Source of the DNA: Flavobacterium sp. BFFFF1
GTDB lineage: Bacteria > Bacteroidota > Bacteroidia > Flavobacteriales > Flavobacteriaceae
Direction: 5' to 3'
Assembly (NCBI RefSeq): GCF_002256285.1
Contig: NZ_NKJE01000008.1
Location: 80,968 to 144,967, forward strand
DNA length: 64,000 nucleotides
A model generated the notes under the pieces. The model saw only the letters and a program-made list of their open reading frames with translations. It was not told the origin of the DNA and ran no database searches. Position 1 is the stretch's first letter, and the number at the start of each line of letters is the position of its first letter. The position numbers were made by a program, and so were the translations under genes. Positions 1 to 8,407 of the stretch are shown in pieces.

Positions 1-12
1 TTACTTGGTTTT

Positions 13-68
13 TTATTACTTCGGGAGTAATAAATTAAAAGAGTCCGCGACGGTGGGCTCTTTTTTAT
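13..68. terminator. Two hairpins ending in a T-run at the window edge
   Basis: A first hairpin has a 7-bp stem (TTATTAC at 13-19 with GTAATAA at 27-33). A second pairs AAAGAGTCC with GGGCTCTTT and runs into TTTTTTA. The second is a plausible intrinsic terminator for a gene left of the window, or for the minus-strand acyltransferase whose stop codon lies at 65-67. Confidence 0.55.
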
Positions 69-805
69 TTAGAAAAATCCAATAATTGCTGATAAATAAC
101 ATCGCGCGTCTGCTCACGGACGATTTTCCTGTCATCGATCGTTTTGCCTTCGGTGGGTATGAAACGGTGAATTTTTGCGCGCATCAGCCCTGGGCTGCCA
201 CTCATAAAAGTATACGAGAATCGCTTTTTATTGTCTGCAAAAGAAATCGGCACAATTGGGATCTGATGTTCCAAAGCCAGGCGGAAGGCACCATCCTTAA
301 ATTCATCCAGTAAAACAGCCTCGTTATCAGGAACGCCTCCTTCGGGAAAAATACAGATGCTCAACCCCTGACTCAATCGTTTTTGGGCACGGTCAAAAAC
401 TTCCATTCTGCTTTTTGAGCTTTTCCTGTCCACCAAAATACAGGTTCGTTTGTAGAAAAATCCAAATAACGGAATTTTTGCAAGCTCCATCTTTCCAACG
501 AATACGAACGGATTTTGGAGAATACACAACATCAACATAATATCGGTCATTGAAGTGTGATTGGCGACAAACATATAGCTTTGCCCCTGCTGTGGCTGTT
601 GTTCTACTTCCAATCGATACGAAAATCCCATCCCGAATAAAATAAATCGGGCCCAGATTCTAGCCATAACAAAGAAATATGGATACCATTCTTCCCGAAG
701 TATCGAGATAAACAACAACGGAAACATAATGATGATTGGAATGGCCATCAGGATGTAGAACCAGATGCGCCATAAGATCCAAAAAGCAATTTTCAGGAAT
801 TTCAT
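65..805 (-). CDS. 1-acyl-sn-glycerol-3-phosphate acyltransferase (PlsC family)
   Basis: Membrane-bound acyltransferase of about 246 residues, expected to transfer an acyl chain to lysophosphatidic acid (or another lysolipid) in phospholipid synthesis. It shows the catalytic block NHTSMTD (NHx4D) and the FPEGG substrate-binding block of the family, after a strongly hydrophobic N-terminal stretch of one or two membrane helices. The frame stays open upstream to 880, but that extension overlaps the divergent trpS start. I chose the ATG at 803-805 because MKFLKIAFWIL immediately precedes the membrane segment. The family is clear; the exact acceptor is not, because Bacteroidota carry several paralogues (see the OlsF-type protein near 60 kb). 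Confidence 0.85.
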   Translation of the reverse strand: MKFLKIAFWILWRIWFYILMAIPIIIMFPLLFISILREEWYPYFFVMARIWARFILFGMGFSYRLEVEQQPQQGQSYMFVANHTSMTDIMLMLCILQNPFVFVGKMELAKIPLFGFFYKRTCILVDRKSSKSRMEVFDRAQKRLSQGLSICIFPEGGVPDNEAVLLDEFKDGAFRLALEHQIPIVPISFADNKKRFSYTFMSGSPGLMRAKIHRFIPTEGKTIDDRKIVREQTRDVIYQQLLDFSK

Positions 806-822
806 AAAATCAAATGTAAGAA

Positions 823-857
823 TTTGAATTCGTTTTTTGCCAAAACATTTACCTTTG
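823..857 (+). promoter_or_regulatory. Bacteroidota-type promoter for trpS
   Basis: TTTG at 823-826 and TACCTTTG at 850-857 match the TTTG / TAnnTTTG consensus with a 23-bp spacer, slightly long. The -7 box lies 16 bp before the trpS ATG at 874. Confidence 0.5.
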
Positions 858-873
858 CGGAAATTCATTTGAA

Positions 874-1851
874 ATGGCAAAAATCCTCACCGGCATACAA
901 AGCACAGGAACACCACACCTCGGAAATCTACTTGGTGCCATCCTGCCCGCGATCGAATTATCCCAAAAACCGGAAAATGTATCGTTCCTTTTTATCGCCG
1001 ATTTGCATTCGGTAACACAGATTAAAAACGGCGAAATCCTAAAACAAAATACTTACAGCACCGCAGCAGTCTGGCTGGCATGCGGACTCGATATCAACCG
1101 TGTGACCTTCTATCGGCAATCTGACGTGGTTGAAACATCAGAATTAACCTGGTATTTAAGCTGCTTTTTTCCTTTTCAAAGGCTGACGCTGGCGCATTCT
1201 TTTAAAGACAAATCGGACCGCCTGGAAGATGTCAACGCCGGGCTTTTTACCTATCCTATGCTGATGGCTGCCGACATTCTTCTGTATGATGCCGAATTTG
1301 TACCCGTTGGAAAAGACCAACTGCAGCACATTGAAATCACAAGGGACGTGGCTTCCCGTTTCAACCACCAAATGGGTGAAACGTTTGTGCTGCCCGAGCC
1401 TTATACACAGGAAGAAACAAAATTGGTTCCGGGCACCAATGGTGGCAAAATGAGCAAATCGGCCAATAATATCATCAACATTTTCCTTGACGATAAAGCC
1501 TTACGCAAACAGGTGATGTCTATTGAAACCGACAGCACACCACTGGAAGAGCCTAAAGATCCGGATACCTGTAAGATCTTCGCCATCTACGCGTTGCTGG
1601 CCAATGAAAACCAGGTATCAACCATGCGGGAAAAATACAAAAATGCAACGCGTGATTTCGGTTACGGCCATGCGAAGCAGGAGTTGTTTGAATTGATCGT
1701 CGATAAATTCGGTAACGAGCGAAAAAAATATAATTATTACATGGAAAACCTCCAAGAAATTGACAACGCACTGCGATTGGGCGCCGAAAAAGCAAAGGTT
1801 GTCGCTGGAGGGGTTCTTTCACGCGTCAGGGAGAAGTTGGGCTTTATTTAA
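874..1851 (+). CDS. trpS: Tryptophanyl-tRNA synthetase
   Basis: Class I aminoacyl-tRNA synthetase that charges tRNA-Trp with tryptophan in the cytoplasm. The HIGH-like signature is TPHLGN near residue 14 and the KMSKS loop is intact (GKMSKSANN near residue 195). At 325 residues it matches the usual short bacterial TrpS. The start MAKILTGIQSTGTPHLGN is typical, placing the substrate-binding GIQSTG directly at the N-terminus. It diverges from the PlsC-type gene, sharing a 68-bp intergenic region. Its stop codon overlaps by 8 bp the end of the convergent gene on the other strand, leaving no room for a separate terminator. Confidence 0.97.
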   Translation: MAKILTGIQSTGTPHLGNLLGAILPAIELSQKPENVSFLFIADLHSVTQIKNGEILKQNTYSTAAVWLACGLDINRVTFYRQSDVVETSELTWYLSCFFPFQRLTLAHSFKDKSDRLEDVNAGLFTYPMLMAADILLYDAEFVPVGKDQLQHIEITRDVASRFNHQMGETFVLPEPYTQEETKLVPGTNGGKMSKSANNIINIFLDDKALRKQVMSIETDSTPLEEPKDPDTCKIFAIYALLANENQVSTMREKYKNATRDFGYGHAKQELFELIVDKFGNERKKYNYYMENLQEIDNALRLGAEKAKVVAGGVLSRVREKLGFI

Positions 1852-3340
1852 TCGCTTTGACTTTCTCGTCGGCTGGAAAGACAAACTTATTTACAAACGC
1901 TGGGTTTTGATCCGACACACAACTGATTGAATCAGATTTAAACACGAATTTTTCCTTCTTGTTTGAAATCACGAGATCATGCTTCAGCGTAAATTCCCTA
2001 TACAGCAGCTCTAACCCATTTTCCGGCAATTTCGAAAAACGGTATTCCTGCTTCCCTTCGCCGCGGGTGTAGGGATCGCCTGATCCGAAAGAAGCGAGAT
2101 TTTCTCCAAAATAAAATGCGTATCGTCTTGGATAAAGACTCTTTTTGCTGATTTCAATCGTTGCATTAGAATTTACATATTGAGAACTGAACGGCGTGAA
2201 CTTCCCATTCGCTTCCTCGCTAACCAGCAATATAAGGTCATACTTCGAGTTGTTTCTTATTTTGATCTTCTCACCGCCGTCGGCACTGGCACCGCCATAC
2301 AGTCCGTAGAAAGGAACTTCGCCGTTAGAAATCGTTGCTTTGGCAAAATTGACCTTCACATCCTCTGGCTTATATTGCACCAGGTAATTCAAGAAGTAAA
2401 TCTTGTCAATGTTGGAATCCTGCTGTTTAAAGTTTTCAGTATTTTCGAATGTTGTGCTGTCATAATTTGTACTTGGCGTATTAGACGTCCTAAACAACGC
2501 AAAAATTACCCGCAGACCCAAAACAACCAACCCTATGGTCTTCCACCAAGGAAACGAGGAATCCGAAGAATTCCCGGACGTCGTCACTGGAGCCGTCATC
2601 ACCGTGTAATTACGCTCTATCACACCAGCAAGTTCCTCGTCAAATGGATGGTATGCCGTCATCGAAATTAAAACCGTTCGCAGCACTTCCCTGCTATTCA
2701 GTTCCAGGTTGTATTTCTTCGCCACCAGATTGACCAGCAACAGCATTTTGTCATCGGTCTCCAAATCGCTGAAGCAATCTAACAACTCATAGAATTCCCT
2801 GTTCGCAATGATGCTTTTTGAGTTTTCGGAAATGTTTCCGCTCTGCAGTTCTCCCAGCGCAAAATCGATTTTCCCCAGCAATTTCTTGTGTATTTTAAAC
2901 AACGCGTCTTCCGGCAAATATTCTTTCCTGCTGCAGACTGAAACCAGACTGAAAAAATAATTTTCGCTCAAGTCCCGTTCAGCATGCAGCACCACGGCGT
3001 CTTCCAGAAATCTTGTAAAAAAGTATCTGATCCGATCTGCCGAAATATCTGGCACCTGAAAATTAAAACTGTTCCGCGAATGGTTTCTATCGGCCAGGAA
3101 ATTATAGAACACCCGCGTCCCGCAAACATAGGCAAGCTCCGGTTGGTAGTTGCGCAGCGCCTCAACCAGATTAGCTGCCGAATTCGTGTCGATATCAGGA
3201 TCAAGGCGTTTCTCCATGTTAATCCGCTTCTCAATACGGATAATTTCTTCCGGCGAAATGGCAGCTATTGTCGATTTATCAAGCTGTAGTTTTTCGATAA
3301 GTGCAATGATATTCATATCGTTGTTGTTGGGAACCGACAA
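1844..3340 (-). CDS. Unknown membrane-anchored protein divergent from the Hsp70 locus
   Basis: I do not recognise this 498-residue protein. Residues 1-250 look alpha-helical and soluble, with no signal peptide. A single hydrophobic segment near residues 265-284 (after SSFPWW) would be a membrane anchor. It is followed by a Ser/Thr/Asn-rich linker and a C-terminal region with beta-rich character (about 330-498). It is transcribed away from the GrpE-like/Hsp70 pair, the two starts being 87 bp apart, so shared regulation is plausible. The C-terminus overlaps the trpS end by 8 bp. A client-presenting or membrane-tethering partner of the Hsp70 is one possibility, but that rests only on position. 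Confidence 0.8.
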   Translation of the reverse strand: MSVPNNNDMNIIALIEKLQLDKSTIAAISPEEIIRIEKRINMEKRLDPDIDTNSAANLVEALRNYQPELAYVCGTRVFYNFLADRNHSRNSFNFQVPDISADRIRYFFTRFLEDAVVLHAERDLSENYFFSLVSVCSRKEYLPEDALFKIHKKLLGKIDFALGELQSGNISENSKSIIANREFYELLDCFSDLETDDKMLLLVNLVAKKYNLELNSREVLRTVLISMTAYHPFDEELAGVIERNYTVMTAPVTTSGNSSDSSFPWWKTIGLVVLGLRVIFALFRTSNTPSTNYDSTTFENTENFKQQDSNIDKIYFLNYLVQYKPEDVKVNFAKATISNGEVPFYGLYGGASADGGEKIKIRNNSKYDLILLVSEEANGKFTPFSSQYVNSNATIEISKKSLYPRRYAFYFGENLASFGSGDPYTRGEGKQEYRFSKLPENGLELLYREFTLKHDLVISNKKEKFVFKSDSISCVSDQNPAFVNKFVFPADEKVKAIK

Positions 3341-3427
3341 AAATATGTTTTAATTTATATCCCGCTAAATTCTGATTCGATAAAAAAATAAATAATATTG
3401 TAAATTGCTGCAAAATTTGCAATCCAA

Positions 3428-3715
3428 ATGGAAAACATCATCAACCAACTTTTTGAAATAGAGAAAAAAGCCACAGAACAAGGACTTGACATTTTTGAAA
3501 GGAACCTGCGCCGGGCTTTTCATGAGCTGGAGGAAATGGGTTATAAAATTGTGAATCCGCTTGGCACAAACTATGATGAACGCGATGCTTCACTGGAAGC
3601 CAATATCCTCAATGCAGGCTCCACAAAGATCACCAAAGTCCTAAAGCCGGTAATTTACAAATTGGACCATGAAAGCCTGAAGCTGGTGCAGAAAGGTGTT
3701 GTGATTGTTGAATAA
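3428..3715 (+). CDS. Short GrpE-like nucleotide exchange factor
   Basis: A 95-residue protein that begins 10 bp before an Hsp70 gene in the same orientation. After a charged helical N-terminus of about 35 residues, the segment from GYKIVNPLG (about 38-46) through VLKPVIY to the final GVVIVE follows the pattern of the GrpE beta-domain, the part that contacts the Hsp70 ATPase lobe. Canonical GrpE is about 180-200 residues with a long N-terminal dimerisation helix; most of that is absent here. The likely role is ADP release from the adjacent Hsp70. The GrpE link comes from pattern recognition plus context, not from a search; a generic small Hsp70 accessory protein is the alternative. Confidence 0.65.
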   Translation: MENIINQLFEIEKKATEQGLDIFERNLRRAFHELEEMGYKIVNPLGTNYDERDASLEANILNAGSTKITKVLKPVIYKLDHESLKLVQKGVVIVE

Positions 3716-3724
3716 AAATACGCT

Positions 3725-6211
3725 ATGAAAAATATCAATTTTGGAATTGACCTGGGTACGACCAATTCTGGTTTTGCCAAATACGAGAATGGAAAAGTCG
3801 TCATTTATAAAAATCCGGTCGGTTTCCGGGATACGGTTCCGTCTGTGGTTTCTTTTCGAAAAGGCCGTATACAAATTGGCGAGAAAGCCCGCGAACATCT
3901 GGTATCAAACTCGGAAAGTGTATTCGCTTCTTTCAAACGAAAAATGGGCTCTGACGAAAGTTATTTCATAAAAGACACCGAAAACAACATCACCCCCATC
4001 GAGCTTTCTTCCATGGTACTGAAGGAACTCATCAATTTTGCTCAGGGCGAAAATCCAAAGTCCACGGTGATTACGATTCCCGCTTCGTTTGACACGATCC
4101 AGACCAATGCGACTAAAAAAGCCGGTTATCTCGCTGGTTTCGAAGAAGTTGTGCTATTGCAGGAACCCATCGCGGCATGCCTTGCTTATTCCAATGCGCA
4201 AAATCTGGAAATTTTGAATCCTGAAAAATGGCTGGTCTATGATTTTGGTGGCGGCACTTTCGACGTAGCGGTCGTATATATTGACGAGCGCGAGCTGAAA
4301 GTCATTGACCACAAAGGAAATAACTTTTTGGGTGGCGTCGATCTTGACAATTTGTTTGTAGAGAAAGTAATCTGTCCGAAAATTGAAGAAAGTGCCGGCG
4401 TCGAAAATCTTTGGCAAAAAATGATTGCCGGCGACAACGCCGATTATAAAAAACTGTATTTCGAACTGCTGTTCAAAGCTGAAGAAGCAAAAAAAGAACT
4501 GTCTTTGAAAGACCATACGAGTATTGAAGTTGATTCAGACAATCTTGATATCGTAGTTGACATCGACATCCTGAGGGCGGAATTTGAAGCCTCAATCGCC
4601 CCAAAATTTGAGGAATCTTTCCAGCTGACCGAAAACCTGCTGAAGGAAAACAACCTGCACTTTACCGATATCGAGAAAATCATCCTCGTGGGCGGAACCA
4701 CTTATATTCCTTACATCCGCCAGGAACTTGCCTCGCGGAGTGGCATCAGCGTCGACACGTCGATCGATCCGACGACCGCCGTGATTGTGGGCGCCGCGTT
4801 TTATGCCGGTTCGAAACAATCGGAACTTGTCGAAAAAAGCGAAGCCGTCGTTGATCATTCCGCACAAAAGGAAATGGGGGTACAATTGGTCTTTGAACCC
4901 AATTCCAAGGATACCGAAGAACTTATCGCAGTAATTATTTCAGATCCGTTTGAAGGTTTTTACAGGATCACGCGCGAAGACGGCGGTTTTGATACCGGCC
5001 TGATGAAAGCGGGCCAAAAGTTTACCGAATTTGTTCCATTGCTAACCAAAGCCACAAATCAATTTACCGTGAGTCTCTACGATACCCAGCAAAACCTGGT
5101 TTATTCCAACAATGCCGTCCGGATCACAAATGGTTTGTATAATGTGCAGGGCCAGCCACTTCCGAACGACATCTGCCTTGAACTGGATGAAGAACGCGGA
5201 AAGACTTACATGGAGCGCATTTTTAAGAAGAACGAAATTCTTCCGTTAAAAAAAACGGTGTACAAACTCAGTTCCAAAAATATCCTGAAAAACTCCGATG
5301 AGAAATTGATTATTAATGTCGTGGAAGGAAATTCCGGCAGTATGGTGGGCAGTAACCAGACCATTGGATACATTGAGATTTCAGGTGAAAATTTCCCGCA
5401 TGACCTGCTGAAAGGTATGGATATTGAATTGAATTTTAAGATCTCGGAATCCCGCGACCTCAGCGTGAGTGTATACATCGGCTCTTTGGACCTTGAAATC
5501 AATGAAGTCTTCAATCCACACCAGCGAACCGTTATTGTTGAAAAATTAATTTCGGAAATTAAGGATGCAATTGACGATATTAATAGTGAAATTGACTTCG
5601 AAGCGCCTGAGGAAAATTATGAATATCTAGCTAAATTAAAGCGTGTACAAGAACATTTAATTGTGTTATACGATGAAGCGATCGCCTGTCGCAACGACAA
5701 TTCGACCGACAAAAAATACCAGCTTGAGGAAATGAAGCGCATCCTTATCCAGGAATACGACGACATGGTGCGCCACAAACATGTGCTCCAGGAATTGATC
5801 GAATACAATGACACCAAAGCGTATTTTACGGAATATCTTGAAAAAGCTTCTCCAAAACAGCGCGAGGAATTTGACAAAATCACCAAAAATGAAAAGGAAG
5901 TCCTTCAATCGAATAACAAATACCTGATCCGTAAAAAAAATCAGGAACTGGAAAGCCTTTTAGATGCCATTTATTACAACCAAAGCGAATCCATTGTAAA
6001 CACTTATTACTTCTACATGACAAAAGATGAAGGTGAATACAAGGACGTGGCAAAATTTCGCCAGTTGTGTTCGCTCGGTGAAAAAGCGCTGGAAAAAACG
6101 AGCTATGTCGAATTGCGGGCCATTTACACGCAAATGTACCACCTGCTGAAGGTGAAACCGGCACGGCGCGACGATTTCAACACCTTTGACGGCAATTTGG
6201 GTTTAAAATAA
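3725..6211 (+). CDS. Atypical long Hsp70-family chaperone
   Basis: An 828-residue Hsp70 relative, longer than DnaK (about 640). The ATPase domain (about 1-365) is intact: GIDLGTTNSG (7-16, phosphate 1), VYDFGGGTFDVAVV (171-184, phosphate 2) and ILVGGTTYIPYIRQEL (320-335, adenosine). The usual acidic-hydrophobic interdomain linker is not visible. Instead about 100 residues of beta-like sequence (about 380-478) precede a substrate-binding-like region (about 480-600, with ERIFKKNEILPLKK resembling the DnaK ERNTTIP region). The last 230 residues are highly charged and helical. It follows the GrpE-like gene by 9 bp. The stop codon abuts the dprA stop on the other strand with no gap. No J-domain protein is nearby. 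This is a specialised Hsp70, not the housekeeping DnaK. Confidence 0.9.
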   Translation: MKNINFGIDLGTTNSGFAKYENGKVVIYKNPVGFRDTVPSVVSFRKGRIQIGEKAREHLVSNSESVFASFKRKMGSDESYFIKDTENNITPIELSSMVLKELINFAQGENPKSTVITIPASFDTIQTNATKKAGYLAGFEEVVLLQEPIAACLAYSNAQNLEILNPEKWLVYDFGGGTFDVAVVYIDERELKVIDHKGNNFLGGVDLDNLFVEKVICPKIEESAGVENLWQKMIAGDNADYKKLYFELLFKAEEAKKELSLKDHTSIEVDSDNLDIVVDIDILRAEFEASIAPKFEESFQLTENLLKENNLHFTDIEKIILVGGTTYIPYIRQELASRSGISVDTSIDPTTAVIVGAAFYAGSKQSELVEKSEAVVDHSAQKEMGVQLVFEPNSKDTEELIAVIISDPFEGFYRITREDGGFDTGLMKAGQKFTEFVPLLTKATNQFTVSLYDTQQNLVYSNNAVRITNGLYNVQGQPLPNDICLELDEERGKTYMERIFKKNEILPLKKTVYKLSSKNILKNSDEKLIINVVEGNSGSMVGSNQTIGYIEISGENFPHDLLKGMDIELNFKISESRDLSVSVYIGSLDLEINEVFNPHQRTVIVEKLISEIKDAIDDINSEIDFEAPEENYEYLAKLKRVQEHLIVLYDEAIACRNDNSTDKKYQLEEMKRILIQEYDDMVRHKHVLQELIEYNDTKAYFTEYLEKASPKQREEFDKITKNEKEVLQSNNKYLIRKKNQELESLLDAIYYNQSESIVNTYYFYMTKDEGEYKDVAKFRQLCSLGEKALEKTSYVELRAIYTQMYHLLKVKPARRDDFNTFDGNLGLK

Positions 6212-7312
6212 TCAGATCGCCTCAAACAGCTTTCCCGGAAGCGGCCTGATGACGCCTTTGAGTTCCATATTAAATAAGATTCCTGACATTTTGTAGACTG
6301 GCAAACGGCACTCCAGCGCAATAATATCAAGCAACTCCCTTCCATTGCTATGAAGAAAATCATAAACGGATTGTTCTTCGCTATCCAACGATACGAACAA
6401 TTGTTTCTGTACCGGCTTCACAGGTTGCTGTAAATCCCAGTTCATCATGTAAATTAAATCTGCGGCGCTCGTAAGCATTTGTGCCTTTTGGGTTTTGATC
6501 AGGTTATTGCAACCCTGGCTGTACTTGTCAGTCGTCCGACCAGGCACTGCAAAAACGTCGCGGCTGTAATCATTTGCTACAGCTGCGGTCACCAGAGAAC
6601 CGCCTTTCTCAGCCGATTCAATGACAATGGTAGCGTCGGAAATGCCTGCCACAATGCGATTTCTTTGAAGGAAATTTTCCCGGATGGGGTTACTGGAACT
6701 CCAGAATTCTGTCATAAAACCGCCGTTCTCCAAAACCTTTGAAATGTAACGTTTATGCTGTTTCGGGTAAATCTGGTTTAATCCATGAGCCACCACGGCA
6801 ACCGTCTGCAAGTTGTTTTCAAGCGCCGCCAAATGGGCTGTAATATCAACACCGTACGCAAAACCGCTGATGATAACCGGTTCCAATGGGGCTATTTCAG
6901 AAACCAATTCCCTGCAGAAATCACGTCCGTAAGCGGTAATTTCCCGTGTCCCGACAATACTGATCAGTTTCCTGTCCTTTAGATTGATGTCCCCGGAAAC
7001 AAAAAGGATCAGTGGCGCATCATAACAATGCCGCAATTTTTCAGGATAGCCGTCATCATAGAATGTTATCGCCCTAACCGCAGCATTTTCAATAAATGCC
7101 AATTCTTTTTCGGCTTTATCAAATGCGGTTTTGTCGTTTAGTTTCTGCATGGTAACGCTTCCAATCCCGTCGATTTTTTTGAGTTTTGGACGTTTTTCGG
7201 TAAAGATGGCCTCTGCACTTCCGAAGTGGGAAATCAGTTTCCTGGCATTAACATCTCCGATGCCCTCCGTCTTTTGAAGGGCCAAAAGGTAAAATAATTC
7301 TGTATGGCGCAT
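6212..7312 (-). CDS. dprA: DNA-processing protein DprA (Smf)
   Basis: DprA binds incoming single-stranded DNA and loads RecA during natural transformation. The 366-residue protein has the usual layout: an N-terminal helix-hairpin-helix/SAM-like part (about 1-70, with KIDGIGSVTMQKL), a Rossmann-like core (about 110-290) with VGTREITAYG, ISGFAYGVDITAH and EKGGSLVTA, and a C-terminal winged-helix region (about 300-366). The start MRHTELFYLLALQ is typical. It converges on the Hsp70 gene with stop codons directly adjacent. It is widespread also in species not known to be transformable, so competence is not implied. Confidence 0.95.
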   Translation of the reverse strand: MRHTELFYLLALQKTEGIGDVNARKLISHFGSAEAIFTEKRPKLKKIDGIGSVTMQKLNDKTAFDKAEKELAFIENAAVRAITFYDDGYPEKLRHCYDAPLILFVSGDINLKDRKLISIVGTREITAYGRDFCRELVSEIAPLEPVIISGFAYGVDITAHLAALENNLQTVAVVAHGLNQIYPKQHKRYISKVLENGGFMTEFWSSSNPIRENFLQRNRIVAGISDATIVIESAEKGGSLVTAAVANDYSRDVFAVPGRTTDKYSQGCNNLIKTQKAQMLTSAADLIYMMNWDLQQPVKPVQKQLFVSLDSEEQSVYDFLHSNGRELLDIIALECRLPVYKMSGILFNMELKGVIRPLPGKLFEAI

Positions 7313-7377
7313 AATAAGTATTTGAGGCTCAAGATATATATTTTCGCCGAAATTGTTAATAAAAATTGTTGATAAAA

Positions 7378-7408
7378 TTTTGACACCACACCGTTATATT
7401 TAACTTTG
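7378..7408 (+). promoter_or_regulatory. Strong Bacteroidota-type promoter for the HU/SPOR gene
   Basis: TTTG at 7378-7381 and TAACTTTG at 7401-7408 are separated by 19 bp, an excellent match to the Bacteroidota consensus. The box ends 5 bp before the ATG at 7414, implying a very short leader. Confidence 0.65.
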
Positions 7409-7413
7409 TTCCT

Positions 7414-8343
7414 ATGAAGATTGAACATTATTTATCACAGCTTTTATTCCGTTACCAATGTGTCACTGTCCCGGGATTCGGTGCTTTTCTCACTGAAATC
7501 CAGTCGGCGCAGGTCAATGATGGTACGCATGGCTTTAACCCGCCAAAAAAGTTGGTTTCCTTCAACGGCTATTTAAAAAATAACGATGGCCTCCTCGCCA
7601 CGCACATATCACAGTCGGAACGAATTTCTTATGAATCAGCGGTCGATTTGATTCAAAAAGAAGTATCGCTCTGGCGCATCGCCCTTCAGAATAACCAATC
7701 GGTTTCGTTGACAAACATTGGAACGCTCGCGCTCAATTTTGAAGGCGGACTGGTTTTTGAAGCGAACAACCAAACCAATTACTTTACGGCTTCATTTGGT
7801 TTGTCATCTTTCGTATCTCCGGCCATTATCCGGCAGGCAGCTGTTGAATCGACCGTTGAAGATGAAAAACCGGTGATTGATCTGATGCCACAAAAGCAAA
7901 AGACAAATTACCTGAAATATGCGGCAATATTTGTGGTTGGACTGGGTACTGCCGGTTTCTTTGGCAACAATTACTACCAACAGCAGATTACAGCGCAGAC
8001 ACAATTGGTCCAAACTGAAGTGCAAAAAGAGGTACAGGGAAAAATCCAGGAAGCCACATTTGTGATCAGCAATCCGTTGCCCGATGTAACGTTGACTGTG
8101 AAACAGCCTAAAATGCCTTACCATATCGTGGCAGGTGCTTTCAGGAATGAAGAGAATGCGCAGAAAATTTATGATAAACTTGTCGGGCTCGGTTATAAGG
8201 CGCGGCGTATGGAGAAAAATCGCTTCGGGCTTTTCCCGGTGCTTTTCGGAAGTTATACCACTTATGGCGAAGCGCAATCCGCTCTGACTGAAATCCACAA
8301 GACGCAAAACCCCGATGCCTGGCTCTTGGTCAGGAAATTTTAA
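7414..8343 (+). CDS. HU-domain and SPOR-domain membrane protein
   Basis: A 309-residue protein. The N-terminus (about 1-135) resembles the paired HU-like domains of the bacterial CCDC81 family (VPGFGAFL, KKLVSFNGYLKNNDGLL). A single membrane helix lies near 167-185 (YAAIFVVGLGTAGFFG), followed by a Gln-rich linker and a C-terminal SPOR domain (about 232-309, YHIVAGAFRNEENAQK). SPOR domains bind denuded peptidoglycan glycan strands at division sites. The topology suggests a cytoplasmic HU-like head and a periplasmic SPOR tail, linking nucleoid or a protein partner to septal wall; that is inference. A hairpin terminator follows directly. Confidence 0.85.
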   Translation: MKIEHYLSQLLFRYQCVTVPGFGAFLTEIQSAQVNDGTHGFNPPKKLVSFNGYLKNNDGLLATHISQSERISYESAVDLIQKEVSLWRIALQNNQSVSLTNIGTLALNFEGGLVFEANNQTNYFTASFGLSSFVSPAIIRQAAVESTVEDEKPVIDLMPQKQKTNYLKYAAIFVVGLGTAGFFGNNYYQQQITAQTQLVQTEVQKEVQGKIQEATFVISNPLPDVTLTVKQPKMPYHIVAGAFRNEENAQKIYDKLVGLGYKARRMEKNRFGLFPVLFGSYTTYGEAQSALTEIHKTQNPDAWLLVRKF

Positions 8344-8349
8344 AAATAT

Positions 8350-8374
8350 AATCCCGTAAATGCGGGATTTTTTT
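8350..8374 (+). terminator. Intrinsic terminator after the HU/SPOR gene
   Basis: A 7-bp stem (AATCCCG at 8350-8356 with CGGGATT at 8363-8369) is followed by a run of T. It starts 7 bp after the stop codon. An in-frame ATG at 8360 lies inside the loop and cannot be the thioesterase start. Confidence 0.8.
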
Positions 8375-8388
8375 ATGGCTGTAAGTAT

Positions 8389-8396
8389 TATCTTTG
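8389..8396 (+). promoter_or_regulatory. Promoter -7 box TATCTTTG for the thioesterase gene
   Basis: A perfect TAnnTTTG box sits 12 bp upstream of the ATG at 8408. It decides the start codon, since the upstream in-frame ATGs at 8360 and 8375 would lie 5' of transcription. Confidence 0.6.
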
Positions 8397-8407
8397 CGAA
8401 AAAAATT

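Noticed and set aside
874..880. Longer start for the PlsC-type gene at 880
   Set aside because: It would overlap the trpS start and its promoter; the Met at 805 directly precedes the membrane helix.
1844..7312. Anti-phage island (Hsp70, unknown membrane protein, DprA)
   Set aside because: No nuclease, nucleotide cyclase or toxin-like effector is linked, and dprA is convergent and housekeeping, so a defence role is unsupported.
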